Shown piece by piece: positions 17,977-26,621 of a DNA stretch of 64,000 nt. Positions within the stretch are counted from its first letter, which is position 1. The number at the start of each line of letters is the position of its first letter. This DNA is from Paracoccaceae bacterium (GTDB lineage Bacteria; Pseudomonadota; Alphaproteobacteria; Rhodobacterales; Rhodobacteraceae), in contig JAUYQR010000009.1 in NCBI GenBank assembly GCA_030697175.1, positions 62,001 to 126,000 on the forward strand, read 5' to 3'. A program made the translations under genes and the position numbers. The notes beneath the pieces were generated by a model. That model was not told the DNA's origin. It saw only the letters and a list, made by a program, of their open reading frames with translations, and did no database searches.

Positions 17977-19108
17977 TCACCACGACCTGGTTGTTGCGGA
18001 TCTGGGCCACGGCAAGCCCGCGCTCGTTGGTGCCGTTCGGCAGGAAGCGGAAGATGCCCGACACGCCGACGAAGCCTGCACCTTGCGTCAGCGCACTGGC
18101 GGTAAGGGCATCGGCCTTGCCTTGCCGCACCAGCGCGCCGATCGCGGCGATGCCGTCATAGGCGAGCCCGGCAACCGGGTGCGGCGCAGCCCCGTAGGCC
18201 GCCGCATACCGTGCCTGGAACTGGTTCGAAAGACCGGGGTCGGGCATCGCGAACCAGCCGCCTTGCACACCCGGAAGCGCCAGCGTGGCGGCGGGAATGT
18301 CCCAGCGGGTCAGGCCGATGAACTGGGTGGCAGAGCGGTCGACGCCATTTTCCACCAGCATCTGGCTGACGAGCGGCAGCGCGCCATCGGTCGTGGCGGT
18401 GAGGAAGATCGCCGAGGCGCCGGAACTGCGCGCCGTCTGCGCAATGCCGGTCGCAGCCTGCACGATACCGTTTTGCGAGAATTCGTACGAACTGGTGCCG
18501 ACGACCGACCCACCTGCCGCAGCCACGCCCCGTTCGATCGCGGCGCGGCCGGCGGTGCCCGCAACATTCTGGTCATGCACGATCAGGATGCGGCCTTTGC
18601 CATTGCGCACGGCGAAATTCGCCAGGCGACGGGCGGTGTTGTCGAAGGTCTGACCAAGCACGAAGACGTTGCCGCCCGCGATGTCGGAGTTGTTCGAAAA
18701 GGCAAGGACGTTGACCCCATCTCCGGCGACCGCGGCCCCGGCTGCGTTCGCCTCTTCGGAATAGAATGGCCCGAGGATGATCTTGGCGCCCTCGTCGACC
18801 GCCTGGCGCGCCATCGCGCGCGCCTGCGCCGGGCTGCCGCCGGTCTTGTAGACCCGCAGGTCGACGGTTACGCCCGAAAGGTCGGCCATCGCCAACCGGG
18901 CGGCATTTTCAAGGTTCCGGCCAAAGAGCTCGTCCGTCCCCGACCCCGAGCCGGAGGGAATGAGGAGCGCCACCTGCACCGACCCGGTCGCAGTACCTGG
19001 CCCGGTCGACGGACCTCCGGCAGGTACGCAGGCGCTGAGAATGACAGCGAACAGAACGAGGACGAGATGACCCAACGACTTGCGGGCCCGGGGAATTGCG
19101 GACAACAT
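17936..19108 (-). CDS. LpoA-like lipoprotein (penicillin-binding protein activator family)
   Basis: A 390-residue lipoprotein: a short basic start, hydrophobic helix and lipobox LSAC near residue 26. The mature part is a periplasmic type I binding-protein fold, with VQVALLIPSGSGSGTDELFG, IILGPFYSEEANAAG and VAGLAYDGIAAIGALV. These traits match the LpoA C-terminal domain/ABC-type Leu-Ile-Val family. It is encoded divergently from rsmI, as lpoA is in gammaproteobacteria, which supports a role in activating a peptidoglycan synthase; binding a small ligand for a transporter is the alternative. It precedes glnD and murJ on the same strand. Confidence 0.85.
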   Translation of the reverse strand: MLSAIPRARKSLGHLVLVLFAVILSACVPAGGPSTGPGTATGSVQVALLIPSGSGSGTDELFGRNLENAARLAMADLSGVTVDLRVYKTGGSPAQARAMARQAVDEGAKIILGPFYSEEANAAGAAVAGDGVNVLAFSNNSDIAGGNVFVLGQTFDNTARRLANFAVRNGKGRILIVHDQNVAGTAGRAAIERGVAAAGGSVVGTSSYEFSQNGIVQAATGIAQTARSSGASAIFLTATTDGALPLVSQMLVENGVDRSATQFIGLTRWDIPAATLALPGVQGGWFAMPDPGLSNQFQARYAAAYGAAPHPVAGLAYDGIAAIGALVRQGKADALTASALTQGAGFVGVSGIFRFLPNGTNERGLAVAQIRNNQVVVIDPSPRSFAGAGF

Positions 19109-19182
19109 GGAGGTTCCTCACTCTGGGCGACGGTGCAACAACTGCGGGCCAAACTAATTGGTTGCGAAAGGGAAGTAAACTT

Positions 19183-20079
19183 GTGAGGCAACCAAACTGG
19201 ACCGCATCCGCTGCCGACCAACCCGGCGTGCGCGCCATACCGCCGGGGCTGCATTTCGTGTCGACGCCCATTGGGGCGGCGCGCGACATCACGCTGCGCG
19301 CGCTGGACGTGCTGGCGGGGGCGGACCTCCTGTTGGCCGAAGATACCCGCACGCTGAAGCACCTGATGGAAATCCACGGCGTGCCGCTGGGGTCGCGGCA
19401 TGTGATGTCTTATCATGAACATAGCGGCGAGGCGGTGGCGGCGCGGCTGATCGCAGCGCTGCGCGAGGGGAAGTCGGCGGCCTATGCATCCGAGGCGGGG
19501 ACGCCGCTGATTTCGGACCCCGGCTTCGTGCTGGCGCGCTCGGTTGTGGCCGAAGGCTTGCCGATCTTTGCCGCCCCCGGCCCCTGCGCGGCGATCTGCG
19601 CCCTGACCGTGTCGGGGTTGCCGTCCGACAGGTTTCTGTTCGCCGGGTTTGCGCCGACCACCGGATCAGCCCGGCTGCGCTACCTCGAAGAGTTTGCGGC
19701 GGTCCAGGCGACGCTGATCTTCTACGAAAGCCCGAAGCGGGTGGGCGCGCTGCTGGCCGATCTGGTTACCGTCTGCGGCGGCGCGCGGCACGCGGTGGTG
19801 TGCCGCGAACTGACCAAACGCTTCGAAGAGGTGGCGCGCGGCACGTTGGCCGACCTTGCCGGCGATTTCTCCGACCGGGCGGTAAGGGGCGAGATCGTGG
19901 TTCTGGTCGACCGGGCCGTGCCGGAAGAAGCCAGCGCTGAACACATCGAAGCGGCACTGGTCGCAGCCCTGCAGACGATGAGCGTTAAGGATGCAGCAAG
20001 TGTTGTGTCGCAAACTCTGGGGATACCGCGCAAGATGGCGTACCGAATCGCTCTGGAGCGCAGCAAGGGAGGGGACTGA
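19183..20079 (+). CDS. rsmI: 16S rRNA (cytidine1402-2'-O)-methyltransferase
   Basis: About 298 residues of a tetrapyrrole-methylase-fold enzyme. LHFVSTPIGAARDITLRALD, LLAEDTRTLKHLM, SEAGTPLISDPGF and IFYESPKRVGALLADL are the standard RsmI motifs. It methylates C1402 in the ribosomal decoding centre. The GTG at 19183 has an AAGGGAAG segment upstream and suits the N-terminus. Its stop overlaps the yraN start (TGATG at 20077-20081). Confidence 0.92.
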   Translation: MRQPNWTASAADQPGVRAIPPGLHFVSTPIGAARDITLRALDVLAGADLLLAEDTRTLKHLMEIHGVPLGSRHVMSYHEHSGEAVAARLIAALREGKSAAYASEAGTPLISDPGFVLARSVVAEGLPIFAAPGPCAAICALTVSGLPSDRFLFAGFAPTTGSARLRYLEEFAAVQATLIFYESPKRVGALLADLVTVCGGARHAVVCRELTKRFEEVARGTLADLAGDFSDRAVRGEIVVLVDRAVPEEASAEHIEAALVAALQTMSVKDAASVVSQTLGIPRKMAYRIALERSKGGD

Positions 20080-20477
20080 TGCCATTCGACTTCGTCGCTT
20101 CTCCCGTGGTGCGCAGCCGTGCGGCGCGTGGCCGTGGCAACAATCTTGCGGGCCATGCGGCGGAGGCGTCGGTGGCGCGGCTTTACGAAGCGCGCGGTGT
20201 GGCGATCTGCGCGCGAAACTGGCGCGGCTCGCGCGCCGAGATCGATCTTGTCGGGCGGCAGGGCGATACGGTCGTGTTCATCGAAGTGAAACAAAGCCGG
20301 ACCCACGATCTGGCAGCCAGCCATATCTCGCAGGCGCAGATCGCCCGCATCTTTGCTGCGGTCGAGGAATTTGTGGCGGGCGAACCGAACGGGCTTTTGA
20401 CCGACGTGCGGATCGATCTGGCGTTGGTCGACGGGCAGGGGCGGATCGAGGTTCTGGAAAACGCCTTCGCGGGCTGA
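20079..20477 (+). CDS. YraN family (UPF0102) protein
   Basis: A 132-residue predicted endonuclease-like protein. The sequence GHAAEASVARLYEARG, NWRGSRAEIDLVGRQGDTVVF and FIEVKQSRT contains the E...D...ExK pattern of the Holliday-junction-resolvase-like restriction endonuclease fold. It is coupled to rsmI by one-base overlap and followed by gshB, the same order seen in many proteobacteria. Its cellular role is not established. Confidence 0.88.
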   Translation: MPFDFVASPVVRSRAARGRGNNLAGHAAEASVARLYEARGVAICARNWRGSRAEIDLVGRQGDTVVFIEVKQSRTHDLAASHISQAQIARIFAAVEEFVAGEPNGLLTDVRIDLALVDGQGRIEVLENAFAG

Positions 20478-20534
20478 ATTGCATCTTTCCCTGCCTTGGG
20501 TCATCACTCGCTGCAGACCCAGCCGGAGAGTATG

Positions 20535-21479
20535 ATGTCGCTTAAAGTCGCCTTGCAAATGGACCCGATCGGGTCGGTCAACATCAATGCGGATTCAACG
20601 TTCCGCATTGCACTTGAAGCGCAGGCGCGCGGGCATTCACTGTTCTTCTACACACCTGACCGGCTGGCATTTGTCGAAGGCCGCGTCATGGCGCGGGGTT
20701 GGCCGATCGAGCTGCGCCGCGAGGTCGGCAACCATGTGAGCTACGGGGACGAGACCGAGGTTGATTTGGGCGACTACGATGTGGTCTGGCTGCGGCAGGA
20801 CCCGCCGTTCGACATGGGGTACATCACCACGACGCATCTGCTGGAGATGATCCATCCCAGGACGCTGGTGGTGAACGATCCGTTCTGGGTGCGCAACAGC
20901 CCCGAGAAGCTGCTGGTGCTGCGCTTTCCTGAGCTGACGCCGCCGACCGCTATCGCGCGCGACCTGGCGACGATTCGCGCGTTCAAGGTGCGGCATGGGG
21001 ATATCATCCTGAAGCCGTTGTACGGCAACGGTGGCGCGGGTGTGTTTCGGCTGGACCCGAACGACCGCAACCTGTCGAGCCTGCATGAGTTGTTCATGGG
21101 GATCAACAGGGAGCCGTTGATCGTGCAGAAGTTCCTGCCCGATGTGTCGAAAGGCGACAAGCGGGTGATCCTGGTGGATGGCGAGGCGGTCGGCGCGATC
21201 AACCGGGTGCCGCAGGCAGGCGAGACGCGGTCGAACATGCATGCGGGGGGGCGGCCGGAGAAGGTGGGGCTGACCGAGCGGGATCTGGAGATCTGCCGGG
21301 TGATCGGGCCGGTGCTGCGGGAGAAGGGGCAGGTTTTCGTGGGCATCGACGTGATCGGCGACTGGCTGACGGAGATCAATGTGACCTCCCCTACCGGACT
21401 TCAGGAGCTGGAGCGGTTTGACGGGACCAATGCGGCGGCGCGGATCTGGGAGGTGATCGAGGCGAAGCGGCGGGGGTGA
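20535..21479 (+). CDS. gshB: glutathione synthetase
   Basis: A 314-residue ATP-grasp ligase joining gamma-glutamylcysteine and glycine. [20 protein letters not shown] is the typical GshB start; [18 protein letters not shown] and [20 protein letters not shown] hold ATP and metal-binding residues. The ATG at 20535 is six bases past GGAG (20525-20528), better than the adjacent ATG at 20532. Glutathione made here serves the GSTs encoded nearby. The palindrome at 21481-21495 follows its stop immediately. Confidence 0.95.
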   Translation: MSLKVALQMDPIGSVNINADSTFRIALEAQARGHSLFFYTPDRLAFVEGRVMARGWPIELRREVGNHVSYGDETEVDLGDYDVVWLRQDPPFDMGYITTTHLLEMIHPRTLVVNDPFWVRNSPEKLLVLRFPELTPPTAIARDLATIRAFKVRHGDIILKPLYGNGGAGVFRLDPNDRNLSSLHELFMGINREPLIVQKFLPDVSKGDKRVILVDGEAVGAINRVPQAGETRSNMHAGGRPEKVGLTERDLEICRVIGPVLREKGQVFVGIDVIGDWLTEINVTSPTGLQELERFDGTNAAARIWEVIEAKRRG

Positions 21480-21480
21480 T

Positions 21481-21495
21481 GTCCCACGGTGGGAC
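21481..21495. repeat. palindrome GTCCCACGGTGGGAC, copy 1
   Basis: Seven-base perfect arms (GTCCCAC / GTGGGAC) around a single central G. An identical copy lies at 29318-29332. Both begin one base after the stop of a plus-strand gene, and both sit between convergent genes. The flanking 30 bases downstream are also partly alike (TTTG...GAG...ATCA...GGTT). There is no T-run, so it is not an ordinary terminator. Role unknown. Confidence 0.8.
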
Positions 21496-21562
21496 AACTT
21501 TGGAGTTCAATCAGATCAGTGGGTTAGCTGGTCCGTTAGGGCCTTGTTAACGGGTGCGACCG

Positions 21563-23077
21563 TCAGCCTTTGGCGCCAACCGCGAGGCGGAAGCTGACGG
21601 CTTCGGCGACGTGGGGTTTGCGGACCTCTGCCGAGCCGTCGAGATCGGCGATGGTGCGGGCCACGCGCAGCACGCGGTGATAGCCGCGCGCCGAGAGGCC
21701 GAAGCGTTCGGCGACGCGGGCAATCAGCGCCTTGCCGTCGCTGTCGGGGGTGGCGACCTCGTCCAGCAGCGCACCTTCGAGATCGGCGTTCACGCGGGCG
21801 TCGGGGTGATCCTTGAAACGGCGGGTCTGCACGTCGCGCGCCGTGGCGACGCGGGCGGCGACAGTGGCGGAAGCCTCGCCGGAGGCGGGCAGGTCGAGGT
21901 CGGTGTAGCCGACGGGCGGCACCTCGACCCGAAGATCGAAGCGGTCCATCAAGGGGCCGGAGATGCGACCGAGGTAATCATCGCCGCAGATCGGCACCTT
22001 GGCGCAGGCGCGGGCGGGGTCTGTGAGGTAGCCGCATTTGCAGGGGTTGGCGGCGGCGATCAGCAGGAACCGGCAGGGATAGCGGATGTGGGCGTTGGCG
22101 CGGGCGACCATGACGGAGCCGGTCTCGATCGGCTGGCGCAGGGTTTCCAGCACCGCGCGGGGAAATTCGGGAAATTCGTCGAGAAACAGGACGCCGTTGT
22201 GCGCAAGGCTGATCTCGCCCGGTTTGGCACCCTTGCCGCCGCCGACGATGGCGGCCATCGACGCGGTGTGATGCGGTTCGCGGAACGGGCGCTGGCGCGA
22301 GATGCCGCCTTCGGTGAGAAGGCCCGCGAGCGAGTGGATCATCGAGGTTTCCAGCGCCTCGGTCGCGGACAGGGGCGGCAGGATGCCGGGCAGGCGCGCG
22401 GCGAGCATGGATTTGCCGGAGCCGGGGGTGCCGACCATCAGCGTGTGGTGCCGCCCGGCGGCGGCGATTTCAAGCGCCCGCTTGGCGCGTTCCTGACCCT
22501 TTACCTCGCGCATGTCGCGGGTGAAGTCGGGCGGTTGCACCTCGCCCGCCTCGGCGGGGGTGAGGGGGGACTGGCCGGTGTAGTGGCGCACGACCTCATC
22601 CAGCGAGGCGGCGGCGAGAACCTCGGTCGCGCCGACCCAGGCGGCTTCGGCGCCGCATGCCTTGGGGCAGAGGAGCGCGCGGTCTTCCAGTGCTGCGGCC
22701 ATTGCGGCGGGCAGCGCGCCGACGACCGGCATCAGGCGCCCGTCAAGGGACAATTCGCCCAAGGCGACGACGCCCTCGATTTCATCCCGCGGAATGATGT
22801 CGAGGGCCGCGAGGAGGGCGATGGCGATCGGCAGATCGAAATGCGAGCCTTCCTTGGGCAGGTCGGCGGGGGAGAGGTTGATGGTGATGCGCTTTGACGG
22901 CAGCGCGATCGACATCGACTGCAGGGCGGCGCGGACACGTTCGCGGGCCTCCGACACCGCCTTGTCGGGCAGGCCGACGAGGTTGAAGGCGGGAACGCCT
23001 GCCGAGACGGCGCATTGCACCTCGACGATGCGGGCCTCGACGCCTTCGAAGGCGACGGTGTAGGCGCGGGCGGTCAT
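21563..23077 (-). CDS. comM: YifB/ComM family Mg-chelatase-like AAA+ ATPase
   Basis: A 504-residue protein with an N-terminal Lon-protease-like S16 fold (YTVAFEGVEARIVEVQCAVS, INLSPADLPKEGSHFDLPIA), a Walker A GTPGSGKSMLAARLPGILPP near residue 220, HHTASMAAIVGGG, LAHNGVLFLDEFPEF and a C-terminal helical domain (RVAERFGLSARGYHRVLRVART). ComM is a hexameric helicase promoting branch migration of integrated single strands in natural transformation. No other competence gene is in view. Full length. Confidence 0.92.
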   Translation of the reverse strand: MTARAYTVAFEGVEARIVEVQCAVSAGVPAFNLVGLPDKAVSEARERVRAALQSMSIALPSKRITINLSPADLPKEGSHFDLPIAIALLAALDIIPRDEIEGVVALGELSLDGRLMPVVGALPAAMAAALEDRALLCPKACGAEAAWVGATEVLAAASLDEVVRHYTGQSPLTPAEAGEVQPPDFTRDMREVKGQERAKRALEIAAAGRHHTLMVGTPGSGKSMLAARLPGILPPLSATEALETSMIHSLAGLLTEGGISRQRPFREPHHTASMAAIVGGGKGAKPGEISLAHNGVLFLDEFPEFPRAVLETLRQPIETGSVMVARANAHIRYPCRFLLIAAANPCKCGYLTDPARACAKVPICGDDYLGRISGPLMDRFDLRVEVPPVGYTDLDLPASGEASATVAARVATARDVQTRRFKDHPDARVNADLEGALLDEVATPDSDGKALIARVAERFGLSARGYHRVLRVARTIADLDGSAEVRKPHVAEAVSFRLAVGAKG

Positions 23078-23098
23078 TTGGGGAACCGGATATTGCGG

Positions 23099-23160
23099 CC
23101 CCCCCTCCCCCGGCCCCTCCCCACGAGGGGGAGGGGAGGCGCGGTGGGGTGGGGGTGGGG
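23099..23160. repeat. C-run/G-run hairpin repeat, copy 1
   Basis: CCCCTCCCC (23114-23122) pairs with GGGGAGGGG (23128-23136) around ACGAG, flanked by further C and G runs. A related sequence with the same ACGAG centre lies at 58016-58065. Such REP-like hairpins are common in high-GC alphaproteobacteria; function here unknown. Confidence 0.7.
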
Positions 23161-23210
23161 CGCCGCGTCAGCGACGGTTACGGAAAGGAGCGCGTGCCGC
23201 GCAATTCCCT

Positions 23211-23280
23211 TGTCTCGCCTCTGCGCGCCAAGGGCGCGCAACCGGCTCGGGGTGCCTCCGGCGGGGATATTCTTGCAAAG
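23211..23280 (+). repeat. dispersed intergenic element (long form)
   Basis: Begins TGTCTCGCCTCTG, has ACCGGCTCGG in the middle and ends GCCTCCGGCGGGGATATT followed by CTTGCAAAG. The same long form recurs at 44641-44717. The 3' core GCCTCCGGCGGGGATATTT is shared with the copies at 26509 and 33579. Confidence 0.75.
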
Positions 23281-23405
23281 CGGAACGGGTTTGGCGAAGC
23301 GTGCATTGCCGGGCGCGGCTGTTGGCGGCGTCCTGCCGTCGCCTGTTGACTGCTGCATCGTGGCACCCCCGTTCATCTTGGTTAACGGGGTAGCGCGGAA
23401 ATGGT

Positions 23406-24278
23406 TTACGAGTGGTAAAGAGCCATGAACTTCGGCCAGGCTTCGGCGTCGGCCACGGTCTTGTCGCGGCAGAACGCGTTGCAAAAGCCGAAGCGGCGGC
23501 CGTAGAGTTCCAGCACATGCGTCACCGGCTTGCCGGAGTAGGGGCAGGCGGTGTTTTCCGCCTCGGTGCCATCCACGGCGCGGGCGGGCAGGCGGACCGG
23601 GCCGGGCCAGTCGCGGCGCGGATAATCGCGGCGGTAAAACTCCTGATCGGCGCCATCGACCATGCCCATCGCGCGCCAGCGGCGGAACGAGGGGTGCGCA
23701 AGGTGGGCGTTGACGTAGGCCATCGCTGCCGCGCCGATCGGCAGGTTGTAGGTGGCGATGCGGGTGGCAACCGGGGCGTAGAAGGCGTCGGCGGCGGAGT
23801 AGGCGCCGCAAAGCCAGGGGGTGGTGGATTTCGTGGTGTCGCGCGCCCATGACCAGAGGGTTTCGAGGCGGGCGAGGTCGGCCAGCACGGCTTCGGGCGG
23901 CTGGCAATCGGTGTAGCTGGCGCGCAGGTTCATCGGGCAATGCGCGCGCAGGGCGGTGAAGCCCGCGTGCATTTCGGCGGCGAGGACGCGGGCGGTGGCA
24001 CGGGCGTGGGGATCGGTGGGCCAGAGGCCGGCGTCGGGGTGGCGGGTGGCCAGTTCCTCGGCGATCGCGATGGTTTCGGGGATGACGGTGCCATCGGGCG
24101 TGCGCATGGTGGGGGCGGTTTTCGCCGGGAAGAAGTCGCGCAGCGTGGTGGCAAGTTCGTCGGTGTAAAGCCGGGCGGAAAGGGTGCGGACGGGGATGCC
24201 GAAGGCATCGAACAGGAGCCAGCCGCGCAGCGACCAACTGGAATAGGCGCGGTCGCCGATCACGAGGTCATGGGTCAT
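23406..24278 (-). CDS. glutathione S-transferase with C-terminal YHS-like extension
   Basis: A 290-residue protein. The N-terminal thioredoxin fold starts DLVIGDRAYSSWSLRGWLLF, with the SS motif of zeta/omega-like bacterial GSTs, and the helical domain has LCGAYSAADAFYAPV. From about residue 240 it adds CPYSGKPVTHVLELYGRRFG followed by FCNAFCRDK, resembling a YHS/TRASH metal-binding domain with the first CxxC changed to CPYS. The tail keeps FGFC..FC. This suggests a GST joined to a small metal- or redox-sensing module. The AAAGGA site supports the ATG at 24278. Substrate unknown. Confidence 0.82.
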   Translation of the reverse strand: MTHDLVIGDRAYSSWSLRGWLLFDAFGIPVRTLSARLYTDELATTLRDFFPAKTAPTMRTPDGTVIPETIAIAEELATRHPDAGLWPTDPHARATARVLAAEMHAGFTALRAHCPMNLRASYTDCQPPEAVLADLARLETLWSWARDTTKSTTPWLCGAYSAADAFYAPVATRIATYNLPIGAAAMAYVNAHLAHPSFRRWRAMGMVDGADQEFYRRDYPRRDWPGPVRLPARAVDGTEAENTACPYSGKPVTHVLELYGRRFGFCNAFCRDKTVADAEAWPKFMALYHS

Positions 24279-24351
24279 GGGGTGTCCTTTCGTTGCACCC
24301 TCTTAGGGCGGGCGGGCAGGGCCGCAAAGCGACGAATTGTGCGCTGTGCCA

Positions 24352-24927
24352 TCACGGCGAGTGATTGATCGCCTCGGCCGTCCAGCCGGTGCCGTCATGG
24401 GCGAGGCGGGTGAGGGAGAGGGTGTCGATCTTGTGCTGAAAGGCACGGGTCACGTCGAAGCCGCGGGCGCGGGCAAGCTGGGTGAGGATCGCGCCGAAGT
24501 GGGCGACGAGGATGAGGTCGCCGCCCAGGTGGGTGGCGAGGAGGGTGTCGACGGCTGTGGAGATGCGGGCGGAAGCCTGGTTCCAGCTTTCGCCGTTCGG
24601 GGGGGCGTGGTCGCCGGGGGTTTCCCAGTAGCGGCGGGAGAGGTCGGGGTGGGTTGCGGCGACCTCGGACCAGTGCTTGCCGTCCCAGTCGCCGAAATGC
24701 AGCTCGCGCAGGGCGGGGGTATCGGCGAGGCGGGGGCGGCGGGCGGTGAGGGCGTCGGCGGTGGCGCTGGCGCGGATCAGGTCGGAGGCGATGACGGGGG
24801 CGTGGGGGAGGGCTGCGTTCAGGCGTTGGAGGCGGGCGGTGTCGGAGAGGTCGGCGGGAACATCGCGCCAGCCGGTGAAGGCGGTCTCGTGCGTCGGGCC
24901 GTGGCGGACCCACCAGAAGCGGGTCAC
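24352..24927 (-). CDS. histidine phosphatase, CobC-like (alpha-ribazole phosphatase candidate)
   Basis: About 191 residues. WWVRHGPTHETAFTGWRDVP contains the phosphate-binding RHG, with ELHFGDWDGKHWSEV and HFGAIL for the second catalytic His region. Its GTG start overlaps the cobU stop (GTGA, 24924-24927), so it is coupled to cobU. This makes alpha-ribazole-5'-phosphate phosphatase (CobC), the nucleotide-loop step of cobalamin synthesis, the most likely role. Another histidine phosphatase activity cannot be excluded. Confidence 0.85.
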   Translation of the reverse strand: MTRFWWVRHGPTHETAFTGWRDVPADLSDTARLQRLNAALPHAPVIASDLIRASATADALTARRPRLADTPALRELHFGDWDGKHWSEVAATHPDLSRRYWETPGDHAPPNGESWNQASARISTAVDTLLATHLGGDLILVAHFGAILTQLARARGFDVTRAFQHKIDTLSLTRLAHDGTGWTAEAINHSP

Positions 24928-25475
24928 GGCAGGGTGCCTTTGAGCGCGAGGGGCAGGCCCGCGATCACGGTGACGACGAGGGTGGCCTGGGCGGCGAGGC
25001 GCTGGTTCAGCCGGCCTTGGGCATCGCGGAACCGGCGGGCAAGGGCGTTGTCGGGAACGATCCCCCAGCCGGTTTCGTTGGTGACGATGACGACGGGGGC
25101 GGGACAGGCGGCGAGGGCTGCCAGAAGTGCAGTCGTTGTGCTGTCGAGGTCGTGGTCGGCGAGGAGGTGGTTGGTGAGCCAGAGCGTGGCGCAATCGACG
25201 AGGACGGCGTCGGTGGCGGGGCTGGCGGCGATGGCTGCGGCGAGGTCGAGCGGGGCCTCGACTGTTGTCCAGGCCGGGCCGCGATCGAGGCGGTGACGGG
25301 CGATGCGGTCGCGCATCTCGTCATCCCAGGCCTCGGCGGTGGCGATGTAGCGGCGGGGGCGCGCGGCAAGGGTGAGAAGGCGTTCGGCATAGCCGGATTT
25401 GCCCGACCGCGCGCCGCCGATCACGAGGCTCAGGGCGGGCAGCGAAAAAGGCGAGGGGATGAGTGATCCGGTCAC
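24924..25475 (-). CDS. cobU: bifunctional adenosylcobinamide kinase / cobinamide-phosphate guanylyltransferase
   Basis: About 183 residues, normal for CobU/CobP. The P-loop LVIGGARSGKSGYAERL is near the N-terminus, followed by YIATAEAWDDEMRDRIARH (containing the guanylylated His region), LVDCATLWLTNHLL and VTNETGWGIVPDN. It phosphorylates adenosylcobinamide and attaches GMP for cobalamin assembly. The GTG at 25475, with CGGAG upstream, is preferred over longer frames that cross into rpoH. The start region overlaps the divergent RpoE-type promoter of rpoH-II. Confidence 0.93.
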   Translation of the reverse strand: MTGSLIPSPFSLPALSLVIGGARSGKSGYAERLLTLAARPRRYIATAEAWDDEMRDRIARHRLDRGPAWTTVEAPLDLAAAIAASPATDAVLVDCATLWLTNHLLADHDLDSTTTALLAALAACPAPVVIVTNETGWGIVPDNALARRFRDAQGRLNQRLAAQATLVVTVIAGLPLALKGTLP

Positions 25476-25492
25476 GCGGATGCTCCGTAAGA
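25464..25492 (+). promoter_or_regulatory. RpoE (ECF sigma) promoter of rpoH-II
   Basis: TGATCC at 25464-25469 and TAAGA at 25488-25492 are separated by 18 bases, an exact match to the consensus described for Rhodobacter sphaeroides RpoE-ChrR promoters. The expected start point is about 48 bases upstream of the rpoH ATG. rpoHII is a known direct target of RpoE during the singlet-oxygen response, so sequence and context agree. Confidence 0.88.
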
Positions 25493-25539
25493 TTTGCAAA
25501 GAGGCGGAACCGCCGCGGAAGTCGGATTTGGAGGTAGTC

Positions 25540-26418
25540 ATGGCACTTGACGGATATACTGACCAATCGATGTCGCGCCAAGCGATGAAGGCCGAGCTGC
25601 TGGATGCGGAAACCGAATTGCGGCTGGCCTTTGCCTGGCGCGACCAGCGCGACGAACAGGCGCTGCACCGGCTGATCACCGCCTACATGCGGTTGGCGAT
25701 CAGCATGGCGTCGAAGTTCCGCCGCTATGGCGCGCCGATGAACGACCTTATTCAGGAGGCGTCGTTGGGGCTGATGAAGGCCGCCGACAAGTTTGACCCG
25801 GATCGTGGCGTGCGGTTTTCGACCTATGCGGTGTGGTGGATCAAGGCGTCGATCCAGGACTACGTGATGCGCAACTGGTCGATGGTGCGGACCGGATCGA
25901 CGTCGAGCCAGAAGGCGCTGTTCTTCAACCTGCGCCGGGTGCAGGCCAAGCTGGAGCGCGAGGCGAGCCAGCGTGGTGAGAGCCTGGACGGACACCAGTT
26001 GCGCCAGATGGTGGCGGCGGAGGTGGGCGTTTCCATCGCGGATGTCGAGATGATGGAGGGCCGGTTGTCGGGATCGGACTTTTCGCTGAACGCGACGCAG
26101 TCGTCTGATGATGACGGCCGCGAGTGGATCGACGCGCTGGAGGATGATGGGGTGCAAGCGGCCGAAGCGGTGGAAGGCGCGCATGATGCGGCGCATCTGC
26201 GGACCTGGCTGATCCGGGCGATGCAGGCCCTGAACGCGCGCGAGCGGTTCATCGTCACCGAGCGCAAGCTGCGCGAGGAGCCGCGGACGCTGGAGAGCCT
26301 CGGCGAGGAGCTGGGACTGTCGAAGGAGCGCGTGCGTCAGCTTGAAGCGGCGGCCTTTGCCAAGATGCGCCGCAGTCTGGAGAACCAGTCGCGCGAAGTG
26401 CATCACTTTCTGGCCTGA
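25540..26418 (+). CDS. rpoH: RNA polymerase sigma factor RpoH-II (sigma-32 family)
   Basis: A 292-residue sigma-70 family protein without region 1.1. Region 2 has LITAYMRLAISMASKFRRYG, DLIQEASLGLMKAADKFDPD and VRFSTYAVWWIKASIQDYVM; the RpoH box region reads NWSMVRTGSTSSQKALFFNL; region 4 has LEELGLSKERVRQLEAAAF-like residues. The start ALDGYTDQSMSRQAM and lack of the NRYLQEI segment of RpoH-I point to RpoH-II, which drives oxidative and singlet-oxygen stress genes. The ATG at 25540 follows GGAGGT and the RpoE promoter at 25464-25492. Confidence 0.92.
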   Translation: MALDGYTDQSMSRQAMKAELLDAETELRLAFAWRDQRDEQALHRLITAYMRLAISMASKFRRYGAPMNDLIQEASLGLMKAADKFDPDRGVRFSTYAVWWIKASIQDYVMRNWSMVRTGSTSSQKALFFNLRRVQAKLEREASQRGESLDGHQLRQMVAAEVGVSIADVEMMEGRLSGSDFSLNATQSSDDDGREWIDALEDDGVQAAEAVEGAHDAAHLRTWLIRAMQALNARERFIVTERKLREEPRTLESLGEELGLSKERVRQLEAAAFAKMRRSLENQSREVHHFLA

Positions 26419-26508
26419 ACGCAGGTTCGGACGGTTGCTGAAGCGGAGCGGCGTTCCGCCGCGCTGTCTTGAGCGCCTGCGCGGGCAAGGCCCGCTTGTC
26501 GCGCGGCT

Positions 26509-26541
26509 GCCTCCGGCGGGGATATTTCGCGAAGGGCAAGC
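26509..26541 (+). repeat. dispersed intergenic element (short form)
   Basis: GCCTCCGGCGGGGATATTTC followed by GCGAAGGGCAAG, between rpoH-II and coaBC, which point the same way. Matches the core at 23248, 33579 and 44686. Confidence 0.65.
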
Positions 26542-26621
26542 TCGCAGGGCGTGCGCCGAGCCGGGCGGTTGAGTTTGCGCGGCGGGCGGCCTAACGTCCG
26601 GTCAGGCAATGGGGATGTGCG

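Larger units (their letters stand above)
23078..23405. other. 328-base intergenic region with G/C-run hairpin and dispersed element
   Basis: Between comM (its start at 23077) and the GST-YHS gene (its stop at 23406), both on the minus strand. It contains a C-run/G-run hairpin at 23099-23160, a copy of the dispersed element at 23211-23280, and then about 120 bases without clear features. The comM promoter should lie near 23080-23150, overlapping the hairpin. Confidence 0.6.

Noticed and set aside
23099-23160. G-run/C-run sequence considered as a CRISPR or origin-like array
   Set aside because: Only a single imperfect hairpin is present, without spacers or DnaA-box-like sites.
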